From assembly GCA_910575795.1 (NCBI GenBank), contig CAJTGE010000037.1:1-52044 (forward strand): a DNA stretch of 52,044 nt, in the 5' to 3' direction. A program made the translations under genes and the position numbers. The notes beneath the pieces are model-generated. The model was not told where the DNA came from. It saw only the letters and a list, made by a program, of their open reading frames with translations, and ran no database searches. This stretch comes from Clostridiaceae bacterium. GTDB lineage: Bacteria; Bacillota; Clostridia; Lachnospirales; Lachnospiraceae. Shown piece by piece: positions 18,053 through 26,090 of the stretch (the stretch's first letter is position 1; each line of letters opens with the position of its first letter).

Positions 18053-18964
18053 TTAGCCGGCCTCATCATCTTCTTCTGCCAGCTTTTCAGCGATTGCCAG
18101 GACCAGGCGGTCGATGAGCTGCCTCTGGTCTTTTGCTTCCCGCACAACCCGTTCTATCTGCTCCTCAGGGAGCCGTATCCCGGTATCCGCAAGGAACCTG
18201 GCCGCCATGATCCTGCGTTCGCCTTCCCCAAACGGAAGCATCTCGCACTTGATTGGGCATCGGCTGACGAATGCCGCGTCCAGCAGATCCAGCCTGTTCG
18301 TGGCTGCGATGATAACCACGTCATTGGTCAGGCGGTCAAACTCCTGCATCAGTGTGACTGTGACACGCCCCAGTTCCTTTTCCGCCCCGCCTCCGCCGTA
18401 CTTCTCCCGGTTGGCACAGATGGTGTCAACCTCGTCCAGCATGAATACGCACGGGTTCGCTGAGGCATACGAGAATGCGTGGGCCAGGTTCCTCGACGTC
18501 CCGCCAAGCAGGCTGTCTACCAGCCGGGAAAAATTGAGGTAGCAGAATGGCAGGCCCATACAGTACGCCGCATATCTGCCAAACGTCGTTTTCCCCGTCC
18601 CGGGCGGCCCGTACAGCAGCGTGGCGTTCTTATATGGTATCTGCATCTCCATCAGCTTCTGGCTGACCTTCGCCATCTTGACGATCTCATCCGCTGTCCG
18701 TGCTTCCTGTTCTCCGGGGTAATACCGTCCTTCTTTAAATGACAAGGAAACATCCTCGCAAAGCATGATGTCCTTTAAGTTCCCTGGGAGTTCGATCCGG
18801 TTAGCCCCCTCAGAGGACAGGATTGACCGGTACCGGTTCACAAACGGCCGGTTCTTCTGTGTCTTGTCAGCATCCAGGGCTTCCAGCGCCCATTTCCTGG
18901 CAAGGCGTATATCCCCTTCCGCAACAGCCCGGATGAGCTGCTGGGTATTGGCATCCAGCCCCAT
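18053..18964 (-). CDS. AAA+ ATPase, 303 aa
   Basis: The ATG follows AGGAGGG. After an N-terminal region of about 100 aa comes a classical AAA+ core: Walker A GPPGTGKTTF near residue 118, Walker B FMLDEVDTIC near 176, sensor-1 type IAATNRLDLLDAAF near 217 and a nearby Arg (VSRCP). The core most resembles single-AAA proteins of the FtsH/Pex/SpoVK type, which remodel or unfold partner proteins. No protease domain or membrane segment is present. Gene spacing (27 bp after RecD2, 26 bp before the ParA-like gene) indicates an operon, so the partner may be the ParA-like protein or the helicase. The specific substrate cannot be read from the sequence. Confidence 0.85.
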   Translation of the reverse strand: MGLDANTQQLIRAVAEGDIRLARKWALEALDADKTQKNRPFVNRYRSILSSEGANRIELPGNLKDIMLCEDVSLSFKEGRYYPGEQEARTADEIVKMAKVSQKLMEMQIPYKNATLLYGPPGTGKTTFGRYAAYCMGLPFCYLNFSRLVDSLLGGTSRNLAHAFSYASANPCVFMLDEVDTICANREKYGGGGAEKELGRVTVTLMQEFDRLTNDVVIIAATNRLDLLDAAFVSRCPIKCEMLPFGEGERRIMAARFLADTGIRLPEEQIERVVREAKDQRQLIDRLVLAIAEKLAEEDDEAG

Positions 18965-18991
18965 ATTAATCCCTCCTGTCTTTTTTCTTTT

Positions 18992-21100
18992 TTAGCTTGC
19001 GGTTCCGGCCAGCAGTTCAAAGAGCCCGCATTCCCTGTGTTCCCTGCGCATCCGGCCTTCTTTTGCGTAATTTCCAAGCGCCTGCCCATCCACCACGGCT
19101 GTGGCTGCTTTCTTCGCCCTGGTAAATGCCGTGTTCAGAAGCTCCCCGGACACCATGCCCCTCGCTTCCCCTGGCAGGACGGCGATGCAGTAATCCGCTT
19201 CCGTCCCCTGTGCCCGGTGGATCGTCACCGCGTAAGCCAGGGCCATTTCCGTGGCATCGGAGATATCCAGCACAAGGATGCGCCCCGGGAGGCTGATCGT
19301 GAGGACGCCTCCTTCCACCCGCATGAGAGTGCCGGCTTCCCCGTTGTAGTAGCCGTGCTTATAGTTATTATGTGTCATGATGACCGGATCCCCGGCATAA
19401 AACCGCACCCCGTTGATCACAACAGAGCGGCTGGATTTCTTAAACCGCTCCTGCATCTTCCGGTTCAGCTCATAGACGCCGCCCTCCCCTTTCTTGACGG
19501 GGCTTAAGATGAGCGGCATGGACGGGAATGACTCCGCTTCCCGTATCACCTGCTCCGCAACCGGGCACGCTTCCCCGCATACGGAGATTTTGAAATCCTG
19601 GTACTCCTGGATCGTTTTCCCGGCCAGGGCCGCCCTGGCATTTTTCACAATGCCGGAGGCCGCTTCCTGCCTTACCAGTTCTGTCAGCCTGTAGACCGGG
19701 ATAACCCCGGAGCTGACAAGGTCGCGGAACACCTGGCCCGCCCCGACGCTTGGCAGCTGGTCCGGATCGCCGGCAAGGAGCAGTATTGTCCCGCTCTTCA
19801 CCGCCTCAAGGAAGCCTGCGAACAGTTCCGTGTCGCACATGCTCATCTCATCCACGATGATGAAATCGTAATCTAGCGGCTCTGTCCGCCTTGTGCCCTT
19901 GTCATACGGCGTGCGCTTCATAGCCTTGTGCATGGTGAGCCCTTCCCTCCCGCTGGCTTCCCCGGCCCTGGAAGCCGCCCTTCCTGTCGGTGCGCACAGC
20001 AGGATCTTCCCATCCGGGCAGGTCTTTGCGTAATACCGGATCAGGCCGTCAATCACCGTAGTCTTCCCGGTACCAGGATAGCCGGTCAAAGCCACTGCCC
20101 CGCCATGCCCGAAAATACCGAACGCCCCTTTCTGCTCTTCGTTATAAGCGATTCCAGCTTCCTCCTCGATCTTCCTGATATCTTCCATGGAAGCGCCTTC
20201 CTGGTGGCGTGCGGATGTCTTCAGCCGTTTTAAATCCACAGCAATACCGCTTTCGGCCGCCTTAAGCCTTTTTAAACAGGCGTACTCCTCATGATCCGGG
20301 CCGAACTCATAGCAGCCCATGTCATAAGCAGCAAGCGAGATTACTTCGTCCGGGATAGCCGTACCGCCGTCCCAGACCGACAGCCTGGAGCAGCGCCGGA
20401 TGAACTCCGCCATCGGCATCCGCGTGTTCCCGTTTGCCGCATCCGTTTCCAGCACAGTCCGTATTACCGCCCGTACCCGTTTAACAGCCCAGGCATCCAG
20501 GCCGGCGCCCTTCGCAATGCCGTCACAGACTTCAAAGCATGCCTGCCTCTTATACATGGGGCCATACGGGTCAGACAGCACATACTGCCTTGTCCCGGCC
20601 CCATGCTCCTTGATCACCTGCATGGCGCCAAGATACGGGAACCCTTTCCCCATCAGCCAGGTATAGTCCTCGTTGCTGTTTACCTGCCCCCTTAAGAAAC
20701 TGGCGACAGAGGCCGCTTTTGATGGCCCGATTCCGGGAACCCGCATCAGTTCCTTTAAAAAGTCAGGCCGGTCCAGGTATCCGAACACATCAATCCCAAG
20801 CTCCCCGATAATCACCCTGGCAGTTTTCTCCGAAATCCCTTCCGCGCAGGCGAGGACAGATACGGCTTCCTCCTCCGTGCTGGTCACGGTATGGGCAGAT
20901 CCGTATGAAATGTTCCCTCCCATGTCCGGGCCGGACACATCCTTCAACAAAAGCCTTTCCCCTGTTTTGGCTTCATGTAAAAACCCCCTTGCAGTAAACC
21001 GTTTTCCACTGCCCTCTTCAACAACCCGGAATTCGCTGATCCCGCTCTTGTCCGTATAAAGCCTTTCTTCCAACAGGCACTGGATATCCAATCTCACCAA
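18992..21100 (-). CDS. recD2-like: RecD2-like SF1B DNA helicase
   Basis: 702 aa. GTG start at 21100, with AGGGG close upstream. Helix-hairpin-helix motifs near residues 85-130 (VPGIGPSKAASVASF) precede the motor. Walker A TGYPGTGKTTV is near 338, motif II IIVDEMSMCD, motif III GDPDQLPSVGAG, and the C-terminal motif YAVTIHRAQGTE completes the SF1B set. RecD2 enzymes are 5'-3' helicases acting in repair or conjugative DNA processing; length and architecture fit the RecD2/TraA-helicase group without a relaxase domain. It heads the operon RecD2, AAA+, ParA-like, membrane protein. It has its own upstream region with a CTATCCGCA site and a CCATACT box only 25-31 bp from the start. Confidence 0.9.
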   Translation of the reverse strand: MVRLDIQCLLEERLYTDKSGISEFRVVEEGSGKRFTARGFLHEAKTGERLLLKDVSGPDMGGNISYGSAHTVTSTEEEAVSVLACAEGISEKTARVIIGELGIDVFGYLDRPDFLKELMRVPGIGPSKAASVASFLRGQVNSNEDYTWLMGKGFPYLGAMQVIKEHGAGTRQYVLSDPYGPMYKRQACFEVCDGIAKGAGLDAWAVKRVRAVIRTVLETDAANGNTRMPMAEFIRRCSRLSVWDGGTAIPDEVISLAAYDMGCYEFGPDHEEYACLKRLKAAESGIAVDLKRLKTSARHQEGASMEDIRKIEEEAGIAYNEEQKGAFGIFGHGGAVALTGYPGTGKTTVIDGLIRYYAKTCPDGKILLCAPTGRAASRAGEASGREGLTMHKAMKRTPYDKGTRRTEPLDYDFIIVDEMSMCDTELFAGFLEAVKSGTILLLAGDPDQLPSVGAGQVFRDLVSSGVIPVYRLTELVRQEAASGIVKNARAALAGKTIQEYQDFKISVCGEACPVAEQVIREAESFPSMPLILSPVKKGEGGVYELNRKMQERFKKSSRSVVINGVRFYAGDPVIMTHNNYKHGYYNGEAGTLMRVEGGVLTISLPGRILVLDISDATEMALAYAVTIHRAQGTEADYCIAVLPGEARGMVSGELLNTAFTRAKKAATAVVDGQALGNYAKEGRMRREHRECGLFELLAGTAS

Positions 21101-21124
21101 CCCCTATCATTCGTTTTTGCCAAA

Positions 21125-21165
21125 AGTATGGCTTAATTTTTTCAGCCCATTTTTTGCGGATAGCG
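21125..21165 (-). promoter_or_regulatory. Putative promoter of the RecD2 operon
   Basis: The minus strand reads GCTATCCGCAAAAAATGGGC and, 31 nt after the start of CTATCCGC, GCCATACTTTT. The same 31-nt spacing occurs upstream of the UvrD-type helicase at 28022-28060. The closeness of CCATACT to the start codon (25 bp) suggests that it is the -10 region. Confidence 0.45.
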
Positions 21166-21209
21166 TTTTTTTAGCTGTTTTTTCTCCGCGCCACTGGCCG
21201 TGGACCCAA

Positions 21210-21253
21210 AAAGAACCGCCCTGGCGGCCTGATACCTGCCGGGACGGCTCTTC
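21210..21253 (-). terminator. Intrinsic terminator after the sigma factor gene
   Basis: The minus-strand stem AGAGCCGTCCCGGC pairs with GCCAGGGCGGTTCT (13 of 14 pairs, including G-U) and is followed by TTTTT. A T run also follows on the plus strand. It lies just past the sigma stop codon and separates sigma from the RecD2 operon. Confidence 0.8.
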
Positions 21254-21270
21254 CTTTTTTTTCTGCCGGA

Positions 21271-22488
21271 TCAGCCCATGGAAATCTCCAGGTCTTCCCC
21301 GTCCGCCATGGCCCTTAAGGAATCCAGGACATTCTCCATCGCCATCTCGCCTTCCTCAACCGGCATATACGTCATCTGTTCAGAAAGCTCATGCTCCTTC
21401 ATCCGGAACTTCTCCGGGTACATCTTCCTCATATCCGGATGGTAACGCAGGAGGTTTTCCAGGTTCCTGACCCCTTCCGTGATCTCCGATGCGGGGAGGC
21501 CATACTTCTCTGACAGTTCGGATGTCTTTACCTTGCCGCTCAGGCGCATCTCCAGGAAACACTCAACAATTTCCCTTCTTGGTTCCAGCTCATAAGCGAT
21601 CTTGATAATTTTCCCGGCGTTCATATTGCTGATGGCGTTTTCCTCCGGGCTGCACATGGAGGACTGCTTGTCTGCCAGGGGCGCCGCATCCGGGTCGTCG
21701 ATGCTGGTCTTCGTGTTCCCGGCTTTCAGCTCCGCAAGCGCATTCACGATGCGGTGGAACGGGCACTTGATGCTGTACACGTAGTCGTGCAGGGTAGGTG
21801 TCCTGCCATACCTGGCAAACATCTTATCCACCTCCTGGATCTTCCGCTTGGTGGTCGCCACATGGGACTTGGTGTCATGCTTCATGGAATTGACCTGCAG
21901 AACCATCTCATGCTTGATAGGGTTGTAGAAATAGGTGGTCGGCATGGTCCTCTCCGGGTCATATTTCGGAAGCGCCTGGATGATCCCCATCCGTCCCGCC
22001 TGCATCAGATCCTCATAGAAGCTGCGGTCCTTCTCGGTGTATGTACTGAAACTCCTGGTGATAATGCTGATCATGAAGAATTCCAGATCCCGGCATGCTC
22101 CCTCAGCTGCTGCCTGCACTGCTGTTGCGTCGCCGCTTTTCACGTCCTCTACATACTTTTTGAAATTTTTGTGGATCAGCTCCGCGTCTGCGCGTTTGGA
22201 GAACTGGTTCGTTTCGTTCAAAAGGAACGCTGCTTCCTTGGATCGATCGGCCCGCTCCTGGTCTTCCAGGCTTGCCCCTTCCTCAAGGCATCCGCTCAAA
22301 TCGCTCCCGTAATTCCCCAAATCCTCACTGTAATCATCGAAATCATCATAACCATCATCATAGGACTCTTCGTCCCCGTACAGCCCGGTATAGTTATCTG
22401 CCTGCAGCCCGTCCTCTGCGTATCCTTCTTCCATCTCATCCACTGGTGTCCCTGCCTCATAATCCCAATCTGCCATATTTTTTCTCAT
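21271..22488 (-). CDS. Element-encoded sigma-70 family RNA polymerase sigma factor
   Basis: 405 aa, ATG 7 nt after AGGAGG. Residues 1-85 are a very acidic N-terminal extension (DDGYDDFDDYSEDLG). Region 2 follows at about 130-200, with DLMQAGRMGIIQALPKYDPE matching the core-binding and -10-recognition helices (canonical DLIQEGNIGLMKAVEKFDPE), then a YFYNPIKHEM segment. A middle region (KIQEVDKMFARYGRTPTLHDYV) resembles region 3. The C-terminus (LEPRREIVECFLEMRLSG, then SELSEKYGLPASEITEGV) is a region-4-like helix-turn-helix. It is not an ECF factor by size. It should direct host RNA polymerase to promoters of the element. It is expressed from the TATAAT promoter at 22826, downstream of a 71-aa gene. 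Confidence 0.85.
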   Translation of the reverse strand: MRKNMADWDYEAGTPVDEMEEGYAEDGLQADNYTGLYGDEESYDDGYDDFDDYSEDLGNYGSDLSGCLEEGASLEDQERADRSKEAAFLLNETNQFSKRADAELIHKNFKKYVEDVKSGDATAVQAAAEGACRDLEFFMISIITRSFSTYTEKDRSFYEDLMQAGRMGIIQALPKYDPERTMPTTYFYNPIKHEMVLQVNSMKHDTKSHVATTKRKIQEVDKMFARYGRTPTLHDYVYSIKCPFHRIVNALAELKAGNTKTSIDDPDAAPLADKQSSMCSPEENAISNMNAGKIIKIAYELEPRREIVECFLEMRLSGKVKTSELSEKYGLPASEITEGVRNLENLLRYHPDMRKMYPEKFRMKEHELSEQMTYMPVEEGEMAMENVLDSLRAMADGEDLEISMG

Positions 22489-22546
22489 GTTCTTTCCTCC
22501 TCATTTTTCAGCCATTATCATTGGCCGTTGACTGTTAGCTATCAGT

Positions 22547-22762
22547 TTAACCTTGCACCGCTGCATCCGCTGTATGGTTCCTCAGACGCTTCCGCTTGTG
22601 GATCATCGGGATCAGCCCGATATAGTATTTGAGTTCTTCCGCATCCATACGCTCCCCGGTCATTCCAAGCCAGCCATTCAAGATATCACTGTACGGCGTC
22701 CCTTCCTGGCTGCTTTCAACATACCGGATAAAACCGTTTATTTTTTTTGTATTGTGCCGCAA
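22547..22762 (-). CDS. Small hypothetical protein, 71 aa, TTG start
   Basis: The TTG at 22762 is chosen because GGAAGGAGGG lies 5 nt upstream; there is no ATG nearby. The protein is basic and polar (MRHNTKKINGFIRYVESS ... HKRKRLRNHTADAA). It is the first gene behind the conserved promoter at 22826-22866, with the sigma factor 58 bp downstream. By position it could be a regulator or anti-sigma partner of the sigma factor, but it has no recognised domain, so that is speculation. Confidence 0.65.
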   Translation of the reverse strand: MRHNTKKINGFIRYVESSQEGTPYSDILNGWLGMTGERMDAEELKYYIGLIPMIHKRKRLRNHTADAAVQG

Positions 22763-22825
22763 ACCAGCCCTCCTTCCGTCTGTTTTTTTTGACCTGTTCC
22801 CGCCAGGTTTTCCCCTGGCCCGGAG

Positions 22826-22866
22826 ATTATAGGCGATAAATCGCGATTTCCCACAAACTTTTTTTA
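22826..22866 (-). promoter_or_regulatory. Strong promoter with internal palindrome, upstream of the sigma operon
   Basis: The minus strand shows an A-rich run, GTTTGTGGGAAATC, and TATAAT (plus ATTATA 22826-22831). Exactly 19 nt separate TTGTGG from TATAAT. The spacer contains the perfect palindrome AAATCGCGATTT (22838-22849). A nearly identical promoter drives the 496-aa gene at 48.8 kb. The palindrome lies where a repressor would block RNA polymerase. Confidence 0.75.
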
Positions 22867-22879
22867 TTTTTTTTCGCAG

Positions 22880-22917
22880 GCAAAGCAGCTACCCTGTATT
22901 TTTGGTAGCTGCCTTGC
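22880..22917. terminator. Long hairpin between the 714-aa gene and the sigma operon
   Basis: GCAAAGCAGCTACC pairs with GGTAGCTGCCTTGC (13 of 14 pairs) around a 10-nt loop. The T tract (CTCTTTTT) follows on the plus strand; on the minus strand it is followed by A residues. It lies 42 bp after the minus-strand stop codon. It may work in both directions or insulate the sigma promoter. Confidence 0.6.
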
Positions 22918-22959
22918 TCTTTTTGACGGGAAACACGCTTATTTTGCCAGTATCCGGTC

Positions 22960-25104
22960 TTATTCTTCCTCCACGGGACGGACAGCGAAGGTGAATTTCC
23001 CATCCTCCCACCACCCGATGATTTCGGAAAGCACGTTTTCGTAGGTAAAGCGCAGCGTGTTCCCATCCCCCTTGGCGCTTACCGGGTAGTTTTTATCCCT
23101 GACCCTGATGAACGCCGCAATGGGAACCGTCCCCTCTTCCTGGATCACGTTGCTGACCGGGACTACGAAAAATTCCGGACGGTGCGGCTCCCTGGACCGG
23201 AACTGGTCAAGGAATGCATCCGACACCTGCTCCGGGCATTCCTGCTCCACTTCCTCGCTCATGGTGAAGATGCTCGCCGTCTTATTGATCGCCGCAACCT
23301 CGGTGATAAACTTCCCGGCTTCCCAGAACCCGAATACATTGAACTGTTTATTGTCAATCTCCAGAACGATATATTTGGCGCGACCTTCATTTACTTTGCA
23401 GACAATCGTTCCGTTCGGTGCCTGGGCACGGACAAAGATTGCTGATGGGAGCCGTTCCGGGTGCATCTCAATCACTTCTGTCGGCCATACCTGGATCGTG
23501 TACGGGCCAGTGACCTGGGTTCCATAGGTCTTCTTCAGCATCACATAATGGGTGTGGCAGATCCGCTCGCCGTGTTCCTCTTCCACTGCCTGCGGGATCA
23601 CATCCGGTCCTGTGGCTTTCTCCTGCATTGGCTGTACAGCAGGCACAGTGCTCAGTGCCTCCTTTTTGCCTTTCGGGAGGAACCGCGAGAAGATCCCGGG
23701 AAGAGGCTTGGCTGCAGCGTTCTGGCTGGGAGCCGCTTCTGCTCCGGCCTGCATGGGAGGCTCCGGCTCATGCACAGGCCCTGGTTCACGTTCTTCTACT
23801 GCAGGCTGTGACGGCTGCTGCGGTATGGGCCGGAATACATCCTCTTCCTGCACCCGCTTTCTCTGGAAGGCATGAGGCGCCTGGGCCTTTGCATCCTCCC
23901 GGGTTCCCTGTTTTTCCGGTTCTATGGCAGGTTCCGGTTTCACAGCAGGCCCAGGGATCATCTCCGGCTCTGTCTGCCTTACGGCAGGCTCCGGTGCTGC
24001 CATAGCTTTTTCTGCGGCAGGCTCCATCATTCTGGCTGGCTCTGGCATTGCCACGGTCTCAGGCACTTTCGGCTGCACCGGCTGTACCGGCGGCATTGGC
24101 ATCTGCTCCTTCTGGGATACTGCCGCTTCCGTATCCCATGAGTCCATGCTGCCCTGCATGCCGCCCTGGAATACCCCTGATGGTGCGCCAAATCCATTCG
24201 CCTGTGGGAGTGGCCCGGGTGCCGGGTCTGGTAACTGTGTCTCTTCTACGGCTGTAGTACCCGCATAATGGCTGGACTCAGCGCTGCCGCCGTTTGATCC
24301 GCTCCGGGATTCGTCCCCGGATTCCATCATAGGAACCGTAACCCGGAGAGGCACAGGTTCTAAAACCGGCTCCACCTCCTTTTCTGCTGGCATGGACGGT
24401 ATTTCCTGTGTTTTTCTTTCCGCTGGCACCGGTGGTACTGCCTGCACTTTCCTTTCCGCTGGTATTGGGGGTGCTGTCTGTACTTTTTTCTCTGCCGGCG
24501 CAGTCTGTACGGGTGACTCCTTCCTTTCCGGTCTGGCTGTTTCTTTCGCCGCTGGTTCTACGGCAGCTTTTTCAGGAACTGACATCTGCCGCACTTCCTG
24601 CCTTGGAAGCGGGGCCTGGATTGCCGGGGCTTCCTGGACTGCCTTTGGCGCTGGCACCGGCTTCGGTTTCTGTACCTCCTGTTTCTTCACTGGTTCCGGC
24701 GCTGCCTGGGCGGTTTCACCGGAAGCTCCCGTTTTCCCCTTTTTCTTCCGGCCCTTCGACTCTGCCGCCAGCCTGGATTCCTCTTCCACAACCATTGCTG
24801 CCACTTCCGGAAGTTTCTCCTCTACAGTGGCAAATTCCGCTTTTAAGATATTCTTTACTGTCCTCGCCGGGCAGCTGTATGTGCATCCTTCCAGCTCCAT
24901 TATCAGGAATGCCACCCCGTCCCTCGCCTCGCAGGCAGCCGGGAACCCGTACCGGATCATGTTCGCGAATGCGTTTGAGTAGATGCGGGAAGTGATCTGG
25001 TAATCGGTCTTTAATTCTTCTTTTCCCGCACATTCATCCCTCATGCCCATTGCCAGGCACAGGATCAGATATGTCTTCTGTTCAGGCTTTAAGATCCTCT
25101 CCAT
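22960..25104 (-). CDS. Hypothetical protein, 714 aa, with long Pro/Glu-rich linker
   Basis: Start at the ATG at 25104 (MERILKPEQKTYLILCL), with AAAGGAG 9 nt upstream. Residues 1-125 form a compact helical domain. About 130-500 are a low-complexity Pro/Glu/Ala/Gln linker with repeated PAEKKVQ and PAERKVQ-like units (PVPAERKTQEIPS). About 515-714 hold two similar beta-rich segments, each ending in a Gly-Trp/Phe-Trp phrase (VFGFWEAGKFITEV and IIGWWEDGKFTFAV), which suggests an internal domain duplication. No membrane segment or enzyme motif was seen. It follows the two SSB-like genes with a 22-bp gap, so a role in DNA metabolism of the element is plausible. Family not recognised. Confidence 0.75.
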   Translation of the reverse strand: MERILKPEQKTYLILCLAMGMRDECAGKEELKTDYQITSRIYSNAFANMIRYGFPAACEARDGVAFLIMELEGCTYSCPARTVKNILKAEFATVEEKLPEVAAMVVEEESRLAAESKGRKKKGKTGASGETAQAAPEPVKKQEVQKPKPVPAPKAVQEAPAIQAPLPRQEVRQMSVPEKAAVEPAAKETARPERKESPVQTAPAEKKVQTAPPIPAERKVQAVPPVPAERKTQEIPSMPAEKEVEPVLEPVPLRVTVPMMESGDESRSGSNGGSAESSHYAGTTAVEETQLPDPAPGPLPQANGFGAPSGVFQGGMQGSMDSWDTEAAVSQKEQMPMPPVQPVQPKVPETVAMPEPARMMEPAAEKAMAAPEPAVRQTEPEMIPGPAVKPEPAIEPEKQGTREDAKAQAPHAFQRKRVQEEDVFRPIPQQPSQPAVEEREPGPVHEPEPPMQAGAEAAPSQNAAAKPLPGIFSRFLPKGKKEALSTVPAVQPMQEKATGPDVIPQAVEEEHGERICHTHYVMLKKTYGTQVTGPYTIQVWPTEVIEMHPERLPSAIFVRAQAPNGTIVCKVNEGRAKYIVLEIDNKQFNVFGFWEAGKFITEVAAINKTASIFTMSEEVEQECPEQVSDAFLDQFRSREPHRPEFFVVPVSNVIQEEGTVPIAAFIRVRDKNYPVSAKGDGNTLRFTYENVLSEIIGWWEDGKFTFAVRPVEEE

Positions 25105-25126
25105 TAAACAAAACTCCTTTCTTTTT

Positions 25127-26044
25127 TTAGTTTTCCCAATCGTCCCGGCCGTCTTCCCAGCCGCCGTTATTATCATCTTCATCGCCTGAGCCATCTGCAG
25201 CCGCTTCAGCTTCAGGCGCCTCCTGCTCTTTCGCCTGTTCCCTTGCGGCGATGATATCCGCCATGGAATGGCAGCCAGTCAGATATTCGGTGGAGTACGG
25301 CACGATTTCCGTCATATTGTCTATCTTTTTAATCTCCGCCCCGCAGCTTTCGCAGATAAACGTCCGCTCATAATTACGGACCTGCAGCTGCCCGTCGATA
25401 AAGACCAGGCCCCCTTCCTCAATCGCCATATAGTCATTCTCTGCCACTTCGCCGTAAGACTTGACAATCGGGAAATCATGCTGGTCAGAGTCAGGCACTC
25501 CCTTGATCCGGTACTTCCGCTCAATGTCGATGGTATAGCTGCTGATCGGGTTGCCGCTCCTTTCGTGCCTGTGGAACGACGGCTTGCCGCATGCTGTCCC
25601 GATCGCTGTGATCCGGTTTGAGACTTCCGCATTGCGGCGCAGTTCGGAAAGCCCCTGCTCCGGAGTGTATCCCTGGGCTACCAGCCGGGTATAGATTGGG
25701 TAGATATAAGCTGAATACCCCTGGAATGTCTGCTCATGCCCGCATTGCTCACAAGTGCAGCGTTTGAGGTAGCGGTTTGTGATCAGCGTCCCGCGCATGG
25801 TTATGATATCCCCCTGTTTCCACTCCTTCATGGCATCCAGGAACCTCTCGTTATCGCTCATGATGACCACCTCATCCAGCTTCAGCCTCTGGTCTTTCGC
25901 CCCGAAATCACGGATTCCGCGGATGACGGTGAGGGGCAAGAGTACACGGATGAGCTTACCGTCCGGATCGTTCTGGGGCTTCCGCAATAAAACCGGGGGT
26001 TTGGCGACCTGGCCATATAGAGTTACTTCATTGTGCCTAGCCAT
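25127..26044 (-). CDS. SSB-like protein with two OB folds and two CxxC zinc motifs (copy 1)
   Basis: 305 aa from the ATG at 26044, preceded by AGGAGGG. The N-terminus NEVTLYGQV opens an SSB-type OB fold (residues 1-110). A zinc-ribbon-like CTCEQCGH lies near 105. A second OB-like unit follows (NRITAIGTACGKP ... SYGEVAEND ... GGLVFIDGQLQVR), as in SSB/PriB proteins. A second Cys pair is FICESCGAEI near 245. The last 40 residues are acidic (SSB-like tail, though not a canonical DDDIPF). It likely binds single-stranded DNA during replication or transfer of the element. It is a tandem paralog of the next gene upstream, and the same start MARHNEVTLYGQV is shared. Confidence 0.8.
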   Translation of the reverse strand: MARHNEVTLYGQVAKPPVLLRKPQNDPDGKLIRVLLPLTVIRGIRDFGAKDQRLKLDEVVIMSDNERFLDAMKEWKQGDIITMRGTLITNRYLKRCTCEQCGHEQTFQGYSAYIYPIYTRLVAQGYTPEQGLSELRRNAEVSNRITAIGTACGKPSFHRHERSGNPISSYTIDIERKYRIKGVPDSDQHDFPIVKSYGEVAENDYMAIEEGGLVFIDGQLQVRNYERTFICESCGAEIKKIDNMTEIVPYSTEYLTGCHSMADIIAAREQAKEQEAPEAEAAADGSGDEDDNNGGWEDGRDDWEN

Positions 26045-26090
26045 AGTTTTTCCCTCCTGTGTTTCCTGTTCTGCTGTTCCTGCATATCGC

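Noticed and set aside
24392..24982. Plus-strand Gly/Ala/Ser-rich frame of 196 aa
   Set aside because: Antisense to the Pro-rich linker of the 714-aa protein; low complexity results from the repeats on the other strand.
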